Assembly (NCBI GenBank): GCA_034439915.1
Contig: JAWXBI010000242.1
Span: 18,051-82,050, forward strand
Length of the DNA: 64,000 nt
Origin: JADJLQ01 sp034439915
GTDB lineage: Bacteria; Bacteroidota; Bacteroidia; Chitinophagales; Saprospiraceae
Reading direction: 5' to 3'
A program made the position numbers and the translations under genes. Of the stretch, positions 25,547 to 34,757 are shown piece by piece. Under the pieces are notes generated by a model, which saw nothing but the letters and a program-made list of their open reading frames with translations, searched no databases and was not told the DNA's origin. How positions within the stretch are numbered: the stretch's first letter is position 1; every line of letters begins with the position of its first letter.

Positions 25547-25921
25547 ATGGCAAAACAACCCATTCCTGCAAAAAAACTAATTAAAACCGAGACTAAGAAA
25601 ACGGAATCGTTTTCCGGACCTGCTTCATCCCTGGCCGCGAGGAGAAAAGTCAATACCAGCATGACGAATACCCCTTCCGAGTTTACTTTTAATTCTGATA
25701 ATATTAAATGGTTGTTGATCAGTCTTGGACTGGTAATCCTCGGCTATGTGCTGATGACGGGTGGGAAAATGCCGAACAAGGATGTTTGGGATGAAAGTAT
25801 AATTTATAGTTTCCGCAGGACTGTACTTGCACCTGTGGTGATCCTAGGGGGCCTCATTTTAGCCGTTTATTCCATATTTCGAAATAAACCGGTTCAAACC
25901 AGTTCTACCCCAACTTCCTGA
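25547..25921 (+). CDS. DUF3098 family membrane protein
   Basis: A 124-residue protein with a basic, disordered N-terminal half and two membrane helices: WLLISLGLVILGYVLMTGG and a second from about residue 92. The spacing with VWDESIIYSFRRTVLAPVV between them is the DUF3098 pattern. In many Bacteroidota this gene lies between ftsX and uppP, just before truB. Here truB follows directly and uppP is absent, so the usual block is rearranged. The function is unknown. Confidence 0.85.
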   Translation: MAKQPIPAKKLIKTETKKTESFSGPASSLAARRKVNTSMTNTPSEFTFNSDNIKWLLISLGLVILGYVLMTGGKMPNKDVWDESIIYSFRRTVLAPVVILGGLILAVYSIFRNKPVQTSSTPTS

Positions 25922-25985
25922 GGTACTTCGACCTCATTCTTCCTGGTAAATTCAGCATTAATCGTCAGTCCGGGATTAAAGCCTG

Positions 25986-25993
25986 TAATTTTG
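25986..25993 (+). promoter_or_regulatory. -7 promoter box for truB
   Basis: TAATTTTG matches TAnnTTTG and lies 20 bases before the truB ATG at 26014, so truB and the downstream gldA have their own promoter. Confidence 0.55.
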
Positions 25994-26013
25994 CCTGGTT
26001 ATCAAATTAATCC

Positions 26014-26787
26014 ATGGACTTTCAGCTGCTCAGACCGGTAACACTTAATGATGACTATTCGGATTTGGCTTCCTGGCAGGAAGGTAAAATGATATTGCTG
26101 GACAAACCCCTCGAATGGACGTCCTTTGATCTGGTCAATAAATGCAAACTCGCCTTTCGTTTTGGGTTAAAGGTCAAAAAGATCAAAATCGGCCATGCGG
26201 GTACCCTGGATCCGCTGGCTACCGGGTTGATGCTTGTGTTGGTGGGAAAATATACTAAACTCACCCCGGAGATCCATACCCTGACCAAAACCTATGAAGG
26301 CAGCCTGTTTCTGGGAGCTACTACTCCAAGTTATGATGGCGAACGGGCAATCGATGCCCATTTTCCGATTGACCATATTCATCCGGAATTGCTTTTCGAT
26401 ACCGCCAGCCAGTTTGTAGGGCAAATTGTGCAATTTCCCCCGGTGTTTTCGGCCGTTAAAATCGATGGGAAAAAAGCATACATAGCTGCTCATAAAGGAA
26501 AATCCATTATCACCCGGGAGAGATCAGTGGACATATTTCAATTTACCATTGATCGTATTGAGTTACCTGTTGTAAACTTTACCGTAACCTGCAGTTCTGG
26601 TACTTATATACGCACCCTGGTGCATGATTTTGGACAGGCATTGCAGTCAGGAGCTTATTTAACCAGGTTGAGGCGCACCCGTATCGGACCCTGGTCTATT
26701 GCCGATGCTATGGATGTCCAGACCTTTGCATCCAAATTAGCGTCGACAATACCCACCGAAATAACTTTACCCCAAGAATCTAATTGA
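26014..26787 (+). CDS. truB: tRNA pseudouridine-55 synthase
   Basis: TruB converts uridine 55 in the T-loop of tRNAs to pseudouridine. The catalytic aspartate is Asp66 in GHAGTLDPLATG; KPLEWTSFD and CSSGTYIRTL are further family motifs. The length of 257 residues corresponds to the catalytic core with only a short C-terminal extension, so no PUA domain is present. It ends 2 bases before the gldA ATG. Confidence 0.97.
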   Translation: MDFQLLRPVTLNDDYSDLASWQEGKMILLDKPLEWTSFDLVNKCKLAFRFGLKVKKIKIGHAGTLDPLATGLMLVLVGKYTKLTPEIHTLTKTYEGSLFLGATTPSYDGERAIDAHFPIDHIHPELLFDTASQFVGQIVQFPPVFSAVKIDGKKAYIAAHKGKSIITRERSVDIFQFTIDRIELPVVNFTVTCSSGTYIRTLVHDFGQALQSGAYLTRLRRTRIGPWSIADAMDVQTFASKLASTIPTEITLPQESN

Positions 26788-26789
26788 TT

Positions 26790-27704
26790 ATGGAAGTCCT
26801 GGAAGTCCAAAACGTAGTCAAATCCTATGGTAATCAAATAGCGGTGGACCGGATATCATTTAAGATTGCCGCGGGTGAAATTGTGGGCTTCCTGGGACCG
26901 AATGGGGCAGGTAAGTCCACGACGATGAAAATGATTGCCGGTATCTTATCTCCTGACCAGGGCGAAATCAGGATTAAGGGGAAATTGGTGTCATTGAAAT
27001 ACCCCGAAATCAGGAAGTCTCTGGCGTATCTCCCGGAAAACAATCCACTTTATACAGATCTGTATATCAGGGAGTACCTTGAATTTATGGCAGAAATCCA
27101 TCAGGTCAAAGCAGTTCAATCAACGCTGGACGAAATCATCACCATCTGCGGATTGACCGCGGAACAACATAAAAAAATAGGAAGTTTAAGTAAAGGCTTC
27201 AAACAAAGGGTAGGGCTGGCTCAGTCTATTCTGCATAAACCGGACTTATTTGTACTGGATGAAGCGACCACGGGACTGGATCCAAATCAAATACTGGAGA
27301 TCAGGGATTTGATTAAAAACCTGGGCAAGAGCCATGCGGTCTTAATATCCACCCATGTGTTGCAGGAAGTTGAATCTATTTGTAATCGTTGTATCGTGAT
27401 CCACAAAGGGAAATTAATTGCCGATGATCCGATGTCTGTTTTAAAAAATAAATTACACCCACACCGGGAAGTAATGGTGAGTTTTGACCGGGACATTTCT
27501 ATGGAACTATTTCTCAAAAAATGGTCCAGGGTGACCAGGGGGCCTTATGCGTTTTCATACCTGATCCAGGATGAAGATGTCCGTTTGACTCAGACTGTTT
27601 ACCGTTGGGTGGTAGAACATAAATTGGTATTAAATGAGCTTAAATGGGTAGAAAATAAAATGGAAGATGTTTTTTATTCATTGACTGGTAATCCGGTTAA
27701 ATAA
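26790..27704 (+). CDS. gldA: Gliding-motility-type ABC transporter ATPase GldA
   Basis: An ABC ATPase of 304 residues. Walker A is GPNGAGKST near residue 37, the signature is SKGFKQRVGLAQ, and Walker B is LFVLDEATTGLDPNQ. The strong match to the GldA pattern (YLPENNPLYTDLYIREYL) and the GldF/GldG gene directly after it support the name. In Flavobacterium GldA works with GldF and GldG and is needed for gliding. The ATG at 26790 is chosen over a TTG at 26784 that overlaps the truB stop. Confidence 0.92.
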   Translation: MEVLEVQNVVKSYGNQIAVDRISFKIAAGEIVGFLGPNGAGKSTTMKMIAGILSPDQGEIRIKGKLVSLKYPEIRKSLAYLPENNPLYTDLYIREYLEFMAEIHQVKAVQSTLDEIITICGLTAEQHKKIGSLSKGFKQRVGLAQSILHKPDLFVLDEATTGLDPNQILEIRDLIKNLGKSHAVLISTHVLQEVESICNRCIVIHKGKLIADDPMSVLKNKLHPHREVMVSFDRDISMELFLKKWSRVTRGPYAFSYLIQDEDVRLTQTVYRWVVEHKLVLNELKWVENKMEDVFYSLTGNPVK

Positions 27705-27711
27705 TCATCGT

Positions 27712-30153
27712 TTGAACCAGATCAACACTTTAAGACCGGTCATCAAAAGGGAATTATTATCCTATTTGAGCTCATTCAGTTTTATGCTGGCGATTGCGGT
27801 TTATTTTCTGCTGGTTGGATTGTGGTTGTGGTGGTTTCCCGATACCAGTATCCCGGATAATAAATTTGCCAGTTTGCAAACTTTGTTTGCCCTGGCCCCG
27901 TGGATATTTTTATTTATTCTTCCTGCCATGACCATGAGGTCAATTGCTGAAGAGAGGCAATCCGGTACCCTTGACTTATTAAAAAGCAAACCCCTGACCA
28001 TGTACCAGTTGGTAGTGGGAAAATTTATTGCATTGGTAGTCTTGATTGTACTGATTCTCCTGGTTTCTCAGGTCTACACTTTTTCGATTTATCAGCTGGG
28101 ATATCCCAAAGGCAACCTGGATGCCGGAGGTACAGCCGGTTCCTTTCTGGCCTGGATGCTTTTAGCATCGGCATTCAGTGCCATCGGTCTATTTACGTCT
28201 GCTGTCAGCCCGAATCAAATGATCGCATTTTTATCTGCAGCAGCTGGTTGTTTTTTGCTCTACATCGGACCCTCCTTTATCAGCACTCTGCCCGTATTGG
28301 TGGGTCAATGGGATTTCCTCATCCAGGGTCTTGGCATCCAGTCCCATTATGAATCGATGAGTAGGGGAGTCATCACGTCATCGGACTTGTTTTATTTCCT
28401 CGGATTCACCGGGCTGTTTTTACAGGCAGCTGCACTTGCAGCTACCTACCCGCGAAATCAACGAAAATTAATCTTATTGGAGTCTCCGGTGGGGTGGGCC
28501 GTTTCCTCGGTATTTATTGTTTTGAGCTTTTTCGATTTATTTTCCATCGACCTGACAGAAGATCAAAGGCATACTATTCGCCCGGAAACCAAAACACTGA
28601 TTTCTGAAGTTGATGATATCATTTATGTCAAATTGTTGTTTACAGGTTCATTTCCTGCTGCTTTTACCCGGTTAAAAAATACCGCCCTGGAAACGCTCAC
28701 TGAATTTAACCGTTTAAATAAAAACATTCAATTTGAAGTGGAAGATCCACTGGAAGGAAATCCAGAGCTCGTCAGATCGAATCAGGAATCATTGCGCCAG
28801 GACGGCATTATTCCTACCCGGTTGACCGTGTTTAATGGTAAAGAACAGGAACAGAAAATAGTCTACCCTTATGCAGTATTTTATTTTGGAGAGCGGAAAA
28901 TACCGGTGAATCTGCTGGAGAGTATGGACCCAAATACTTCAGAAGATGAAGTACTGAATCGTTCCGCGAGTTTATTGGAATATAAATTTGCGAATGCCAT
29001 CCAGAAACTTCGAATGAAAAAAAGCCCGGTGGTCGTATTTTCCCGGGGTCATGAAGAACTGCCGCTGCTGCATACGGCTGATTTGGAAAGGACATTGCGC
29101 CCGGTGTATTCTACCGGAAGAATAACATTAGATAGTATTGTTTTTATTTCAAATGAAATCGATATATTGATTATAGCTAAGCCTCAAACAGGCTTCAGTA
29201 ACCGGGACAATTTTTTAATTGACCAGTATATCATGAATGGGGGTAAAGTCATCTGGTTAATCGATCCGCTTTCCGTCAATACGGATACCATCAATGCCGC
29301 GGCGAGAAAAAAAATGGATTTTATACCCTTGCCCTATCCTTTGAATTTGGAAGAATTGTTCTTTAAATATGGGTTTCGGATTTTACCCAATGTCGTATTG
29401 GATTATGAATGCAGCACCATACCCTTATTGACAGGGTATACAAACGGTACACCACAATTTGAACCACGACCCTGGTATTTCCATCCTCTGGTTGCACCCC
29501 AAATTAACCATCCTGTGGTTAAAAATCTGGACCGGATCAGTTTATTTTATCCCGCCACTATCGATACAGTAAAAACAAAAACTCCGCTGGTCAAAACGAT
29601 ACTGCTGGCTTCCAGCATGCATAGTCGAACGTTGTTGAGTCCTTCGGGGATAAATTTTGAAATGGTACGCCAATTGGCAGAACCTAATCAATTTAACCGC
29701 CAATCGCAACCGGTCGGCTTATTGCTGGAAGGTATATTTTCATCGGCATTTGAAAACAGGCTGAGTGAATCCTTTTCCAATATGCTGGATCAAACCGGAA
29801 TTTCCTATAAGGCATACAGCGTACCTAACCGTATGCTGGTTTTCAGTGATGGGGATCTGATCAATAATGCGGTGAGCAGCAGAGGGGAACCTGCACCTCT
29901 GGGATTTAATAGGTATGAACAAAAGACCTATCCCGCCAATAAAGACCTGATGCTAAACAGTATTGAATATTTATTGGATGACCATCAAATCATGGCAGCC
30001 CGGAATAAGGAAATCCGGCTCCGTTTGCTGGATGCCGCCGTGGTGAGGGACCAGGCTGGATACTGGAGATGGTACAATACCCTCGTTCCGATATTGATTA
30101 TTTTAATGTTGAACATCGGTTTTTATTATTGGAGAAAATGGAAATATGCCTGA
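27712..30153 (+). CDS. gldFG: Fused gliding-motility ABC permease/auxiliary protein GldF-GldG
   Basis: This 813-residue protein joins two proteins that are separate in Flavobacterium. Residues 1 to about 245 are an ABC-2-type permease with six membrane helices (GldF). From about residue 260 one helix leads into a large extracytoplasmic GldG domain (IDLTEDQRHTI onward), closed by a C-terminal helix. The start is a TTG at 27712, 7 bases after gldA. The first in-frame ATG (residue 25) would cut into the conserved first helix, so the TTG is preferred. It overlaps the next gene by 8 bases. Confidence 0.88.
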   Translation: MNQINTLRPVIKRELLSYLSSFSFMLAIAVYFLLVGLWLWWFPDTSIPDNKFASLQTLFALAPWIFLFILPAMTMRSIAEERQSGTLDLLKSKPLTMYQLVVGKFIALVVLIVLILLVSQVYTFSIYQLGYPKGNLDAGGTAGSFLAWMLLASAFSAIGLFTSAVSPNQMIAFLSAAAGCFLLYIGPSFISTLPVLVGQWDFLIQGLGIQSHYESMSRGVITSSDLFYFLGFTGLFLQAAALAATYPRNQRKLILLESPVGWAVSSVFIVLSFFDLFSIDLTEDQRHTIRPETKTLISEVDDIIYVKLLFTGSFPAAFTRLKNTALETLTEFNRLNKNIQFEVEDPLEGNPELVRSNQESLRQDGIIPTRLTVFNGKEQEQKIVYPYAVFYFGERKIPVNLLESMDPNTSEDEVLNRSASLLEYKFANAIQKLRMKKSPVVVFSRGHEELPLLHTADLERTLRPVYSTGRITLDSIVFISNEIDILIIAKPQTGFSNRDNFLIDQYIMNGGKVIWLIDPLSVNTDTINAAARKKMDFIPLPYPLNLEELFFKYGFRILPNVVLDYECSTIPLLTGYTNGTPQFEPRPWYFHPLVAPQINHPVVKNLDRISLFYPATIDTVKTKTPLVKTILLASSMHSRTLLSPSGINFEMVRQLAEPNQFNRQSQPVGLLLEGIFSSAFENRLSESFSNMLDQTGISYKAYSVPNRMLVFSDGDLINNAVSSRGEPAPLGFNRYEQKTYPANKDLMLNSIEYLLDDHQIMAARNKEIRLRLLDAAVVRDQAGYWRWYNTLVPILIILMLNIGFYYWRKWKYA

Positions 30154-31078
30154 GATCAGTAATTTTTATTGGTATGGTATCCTGATCTGTTTAACCTGGG
30201 GTTGTAAACCGGGCCAAGGGGACCAGATGGAAACAGATTTTAAATTATCCAACCCGGAACGGATTGCTGCCATTGAAATTTATCACCAGGGTATACTGGA
30301 ACAGACTTTGTCAAAAACGAAACAAGGCTGGATCGTGAACCAAAAATATGCGGTCAGGCCTGACGCTATCGACAACATATTGCGTATCCTGCCTGATTTA
30401 CGGGTGATGTATTTTCCTCCTTCGGCAGCCTGGGAAAACATGGTCAGGGCAATTAAAGAGCAAGGGGTTACCCTCGTTTTTAAAGGACCATCGGGTCAAA
30501 AGATTAAATCCTTCAGCCTGGGAGGTACCACCAACGATGAAAGAGGTACTTATGCTATGATGGAAGGGTCGACCAAACCTTATGTTATTCATGTTCCGGG
30601 GTTTGATGGCAGTCTGGCCAACCGGTTTATAATGGAAGAAAATGACTGGAGAGACCGGATGATTTTTAAAGAAATCAAGGAAGATTTAATCAAGATAAAA
30701 GTCAATTATCCGGAACAACCCGGAGCAGGATTTGAATTGGAAAAAGTGGAAGGCAAATGGAGGTTGTTTAGTCTTTCCCGTAAACCGGTAACTGCCGATG
30801 AATCGTTGATTCATACATACCTTGATGGCTTTTCCGGGATAGGCGCCGAAGGCATTGAAAATGACTTTAAATCTATTCCCCAGGTGCTGGAAATGACCCC
30901 TCATGCAGTCATTGAAATTCAAAAACCGGGTCGCACTGCTCGTATTATAAAATTTTACCCGATCCGGCTGGATGGCCAGGACAGGGTCGAACGATTTTAT
31001 GTGTATGATGGCAAGGACTTTTTTTTAGCTCAAATGCGTATCTTACAAAAGTTATTCAGATCGATAGATTCATTTTAA
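30146..31078 (+). CDS. DUF4340-like envelope protein of the Gld locus
   Basis: A 310-residue protein with an N-terminal hydrophobic segment ending at a cysteine (LTWGC), a weak lipobox because of the bulky Trp. The rest resembles DUF4340 domains (repeats of the type GWIVNQKYAVRPDAIDNIL and GKWRLF), which are commonly encoded next to GldF/GldG-like ABC systems in gliding and other bacteria. It starts inside the end of gldFG, so it is translationally coupled and is probably a periplasmic partner of that transporter. The precise function is unknown. Confidence 0.7.
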   Translation: MPEISNFYWYGILICLTWGCKPGQGDQMETDFKLSNPERIAAIEIYHQGILEQTLSKTKQGWIVNQKYAVRPDAIDNILRILPDLRVMYFPPSAAWENMVRAIKEQGVTLVFKGPSGQKIKSFSLGGTTNDERGTYAMMEGSTKPYVIHVPGFDGSLANRFIMEENDWRDRMIFKEIKEDLIKIKVNYPEQPGAGFELEKVEGKWRLFSLSRKPVTADESLIHTYLDGFSGIGAEGIENDFKSIPQVLEMTPHAVIEIQKPGRTARIIKFYPIRLDGQDRVERFYVYDGKDFFLAQMRILQKLFRSIDSF

Positions 31079-31084
31079 ATCCGA

Positions 31085-32320
31085 ATGAAACACAGACACA
31101 CCCTACTGCTTTCATTGGGTGCCTGGATGACCATCATGGGGGTTTCTTTGGTGTCGTTCGAAGAGTACTGGGGATTTTTCGGGCACCGGAGGATCAACCG
31201 ATTGGCGGTATTCACGTTGGTACCTGAAATGATGCCGGTATTTAAAAAACACATTGAATACATCACCGAACACGCCGTGGATCCGGACAAACGGAGATAT
31301 GCAATTCACGGTGAAGCAATCCGTCACTATATTGACCTGGATGTTTGGCATCAGATGGGTGTGGACCCTTTGCCAAAAAGTTATTCCACCGCCAGAGCCC
31401 TTTTGGGAGATTGGGTCCTTAAAGATGCGGATGGCCGGAATGAATCCATCTTTATGCACCCCAGATGGAAGATCATCGCAAATAAAAAGTATATCCTGAT
31501 CAAACAGCCCGACACCGCTGAAGTTGATTTTTATGATTATCAACGATTTGTTTCCGGCTATCTTCAAAAGGCAAAGGATCCCGACGAAGACATTTTTTTG
31601 AATTCAGATACGTTGAATACATTTTTTAACCGGCAGTTATTACCCGCGGGACAAAGGTTGCAATGGATAGACACCTTCAGCAAGCATGGGATACTTCCTT
31701 ATATCATTCCCCAGTCGTATACTAGATTGGTACATGCTTTTAAAATTAAAGATCTGGCGAGTATCCTACGGCTCTCTGCGGATCTGGGCCATTACGTTGG
31801 AGACGCCCATGTCCCATTACATACGACCAGCAATTATAATGGGCAGCAGACCGGACAAACCGGATTACATGCCTTTTGGGAAAGCCGAATCCCGGAATTA
31901 TTTGCAGATCAGTCCTATGATTACCTGGTGGGTAGAGCAAATTACATCAAAGACATAGAAGACTTTAGCTGTAAAATAGTTTACGATAGCCACCGGTTCG
32001 TTGATTCTGTATTATCTATTGAAAAAAGATTAAGCCGGCAAATACCAGCGTCACATCAATATTGTTTTACAGAACGCAACCTGCTCATCGTAAAATTGCA
32101 ATGTGAAGCCTATGCCAGAGCATATCAATCGGCGATGAAAGGCATGGTGGAAGAACGTATGAGGGCAGCCATCCTGGCGGTGGGAAGTACCTGGTATTCG
32201 GCATGGATTGATGCCGGACAACCTGATTTATCGTCGTTAAATGAACCCGGCGCTGGTACTTCAGACAGTTTGTACTTAAAAAAAAACAATGCAGGATCAT
32301 CGGTCCGGCCTGAACATTAA
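31085..32320 (+). CDS. Zinc-dependent phospholipase C/S1-P1 nuclease-like protein
   Basis: A 411-residue secreted protein. The mature part begins with WGFFGHRRINR. The histidine/aspartate pattern HYIDLD, DLGHYVGDAHVPLH and GLHAFWES matches the trinuclear-zinc fold shared by phospholipase C and S1/P1 nucleases. The N-terminal Trp of such enzymes is usually a zinc ligand after signal cleavage; here Trp29 follows a hydrophobic leader, which is consistent. It begins 6 bases after the DUF4340-like gene and may be co-transcribed. Lipid versus nucleic-acid substrate is not decided. Confidence 0.82.
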   Translation: MKHRHTLLLSLGAWMTIMGVSLVSFEEYWGFFGHRRINRLAVFTLVPEMMPVFKKHIEYITEHAVDPDKRRYAIHGEAIRHYIDLDVWHQMGVDPLPKSYSTARALLGDWVLKDADGRNESIFMHPRWKIIANKKYILIKQPDTAEVDFYDYQRFVSGYLQKAKDPDEDIFLNSDTLNTFFNRQLLPAGQRLQWIDTFSKHGILPYIIPQSYTRLVHAFKIKDLASILRLSADLGHYVGDAHVPLHTTSNYNGQQTGQTGLHAFWESRIPELFADQSYDYLVGRANYIKDIEDFSCKIVYDSHRFVDSVLSIEKRLSRQIPASHQYCFTERNLLIVKLQCEAYARAYQSAMKGMVEERMRAAILAVGSTWYSAWIDAGQPDLSSLNEPGAGTSDSLYLKKNNAGSSVRPEH

Positions 32321-32322
32321 AT

Positions 32323-33529
32323 TTATAATTGCAGCCTGACCTTCATTTTGTTTAAAATCCGGACAAGCCACAATACAAAGAATGCATACAGAATACAATA
32401 ACCCAGCCCCAGTATCCCGGTTTTATATTCACGGGGTAGTGGGTAAAAATTAAATAAATCGTATAAAGCCCATAAGATAAACGGGATGATATAGGTCAAC
32501 AAGGGATTTGCCCCCGCTGGTTGAAAGATTTTGGCCCAACGGACTTGATTTTTAATATCTATAATCCAATAGATAATTAAAAATGCCAGGATTGAAAACA
32601 TGGAACTGCACATACCCCAGGACGGAGTAGCCCCATTTTTACTGATATGGAAAAAAGGCCGCAGGGCAAACCCCACGAGGAATAAAAAACCTGCCCATGC
32701 TAAAGATCTTCTGAATAAAGTAGCAAGCCCCGACTTATACTGTTTTTCAAACATGATTAAAGTGAGTACCACACCACATAGGGCTATGCCGATATGGGTG
32801 GCATGACCCCCATAAGGCCTGAACAAAGAAAATCAGGAAGGGACATTGGATGACGCGATGTGCCCAAGTATGTAGATGGCCAGACAAAACAAGATAGCGG
32901 TCAAAACAATTTGAATTTTACCCTTACTCAACAAATAAAGCAAAGAAGCAAACATATATGCCCAACCGATCAGACCCATTATACCCCACCATTTTGGTGT
33001 CATGCCTAACTCACCTTGTGGACCACCCCGGTATAAGATCGCCAATACCACAAGGATCATGATGCCCAACCCGCGGTAAAGCCAGGGGCTGGGTTTGATT
33101 CCAGGATGGTATTTTGTTCCAGATCAGTATAGCTGCAGGGTAGATCATCAACGCCCAGAGTGCTTTCGGGATTAGCATAGATTCCTCAAGATGACCACTT
33201 TCGGCATTGACCATAAGCACGCCGAGAATCAGGAGACCGAGGGTGCGCATAAGAATGTGTAGCAGGAGTTTCATTTGGCCATCCCCTGACTTAATCCTTT
33301 GGTTTATGGCAAAGGGTATCGGCATACCGACGATAAATAAAAATCCTGCGAATACCCAATCCACCATGGTCATGCCATCCACATTGCCTGGCAGGTGATA
33401 AAAAGCCTGGGGAAGGTCCCTGACCCCCGCTACTTCATTGAAGAATACCATTAAAAATATAGTCAGTCCCCGAAAGACATCTAGGGAGTAGAACCGCTGA
33501 TTTTCGAAGTTGTTGACCGGTAAAATCAA
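32323..33529 (-). pseudogene. Broken DUF5009/heparan-alpha-glucosaminide N-acetyltransferase-like membrane protein
   Basis: The pieces together cover one multi-helix DUF5009 protein: it starts FYSLDVFRGLTIFLM, has VFAGFLFIVGMPIPFAI, and ends with HATHIGIALCGV and a hydrophobic tail. The first part (from 33529) leaves frame near 33085, in a C-rich stretch (CCCAGCCCC on the minus strand). The second frame continues with WLYRGLGIMILVVLA but hits an in-frame TGA at 32835-32833. The same frame then resumes to the stop at 32323. Two lesions suggest a real pseudogene, although the frameshift could be an assembly error. Its start overlaps the chitinase stop by 4 bases, so it once shared that operon; related proteins acetylate amino sugars. 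Confidence 0.8.
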
Positions 33530-34653
33530 TGAGGCAGGTATTTATTGACGACATCCAATAAATATAATTTGGGATCACTCGCATATTGCCAAAACATGAC
33601 CCCGCCCATATTATGCTCCAGGACATAATTGCATTTATGCATGATCGATTCTTCATCATCAAAAGAATACATCTGAAAAGTGGAATCATTAAATAATACC
33701 GGAGCTTTAGCCTGATTATCCCAATATCGCACAAACCCGGGCTTTTTTGAAATACTGTCTTTGATCATTGAATAGCCACCTCCCCGGGTAACGGTATCCA
33801 CCGGGCGACCGATCCCATGGTTGTCAGCAGATTTCATAAACCAACTGCGGCCATAAAATGCCATACCCAGCACCAGTTTGGAAGCCGGCACACCAGCCTT
33901 GATATAGGCTAAAACGGCTTTATGGCCGGACTCTTCCTGATCAAAATTGGACGATGGAAAGAGATTGGTGTGATGCCCTGCTGTATCTCCGGCGACATAA
34001 AAGTCATAAGACATCAGATTGATATAATCCAGATAGGTCTGTAATTTTCCCATTTCGGTTTTATCAATAAATGCCTGGAAGCAGGGGATTGCTGTGGTGA
34101 GCAGATGATGTTGACCAGTCGACTTGGTCAGTTCCTCCAGTTCTTCACGGATTGCCTGAAACATCAGGGTGAAGTTTTTTTTATCTTCCGGGCGGAAAAT
34201 ATTGTCTTCCCCTTTAAAGCCTGGATATTCCCAGTCGATATCTACTCCATCAAGGTGATGATGGCGAATAATATCGACACAAGATTTAGCAAATTTTTTT
34301 CTGGAAGATGCAGTATGGACGGCATCTGAAAAATTTTCACTCCAGGACCAGCCACCCAATGAAATCAGGATTTTTAAATCGGGATTGACATTTTTTAAGG
34401 CTACCAAATACCTGAAATTGATCGTGTCCGTGCTTTCATTGGTAAGCCAGGCCAGGGAATCCCGGACATTAACGAAAGCATAGTTAATGTGGGTGAGTTT
34501 ATCCGCAGCAATTTGAAGCGGTTCAAGGAGCCCACGAAATCCGGGAACATAACCAATTATAATTTTTTTATCCCAGGGCTGTTCTTTCGGTTGGCTGCAG
34601 TAAATACACAGGCTAAGGAAAAGGCAGCCCAGAATAAGATATTTGTTTGGCAT
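33526..34653 (-). CDS. Glycoside hydrolase family 18 chitinase-like protein
   Basis: A 375-residue GH18 enzyme. The catalytic motif DxxDxDxE is present as DGVDIDWEYPG near residues 138-148; YINLMSYDF and FWQYASDP are further conserved stretches. The N terminus has a hydrophobic signal with a Cys near residue 19 (IYCSQPKE), so a lipoprotein is possible but the lipobox is imperfect. It would cleave beta-1,4-linked N-acetylglucosamine polymers. The directly coupled downstream gene is the broken amino-sugar acetyltransferase-like gene. Confidence 0.93.
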   Translation of the reverse strand: MPNKYLILGCLFLSLCIYCSQPKEQPWDKKIIIGYVPGFRGLLEPLQIAADKLTHINYAFVNVRDSLAWLTNESTDTINFRYLVALKNVNPDLKILISLGGWSWSENFSDAVHTASSRKKFAKSCVDIIRHHHLDGVDIDWEYPGFKGEDNIFRPEDKKNFTLMFQAIREELEELTKSTGQHHLLTTAIPCFQAFIDKTEMGKLQTYLDYINLMSYDFYVAGDTAGHHTNLFPSSNFDQEESGHKAVLAYIKAGVPASKLVLGMAFYGRSWFMKSADNHGIGRPVDTVTRGGGYSMIKDSISKKPGFVRYWDNQAKAPVLFNDSTFQMYSFDDEESIMHKCNYVLEHNMGGVMFWQYASDPKLYLLDVVNKYLPH

Positions 34654-34757
34654 TTTGCTACAAAGGTTAACAGCTATTTAATCGCTTCTAAAATAGAGTA
34701 ATCGTATAAAATACGAAAATTTGACCTGCATAACATTACAACTGAACGTAAGGAGTA

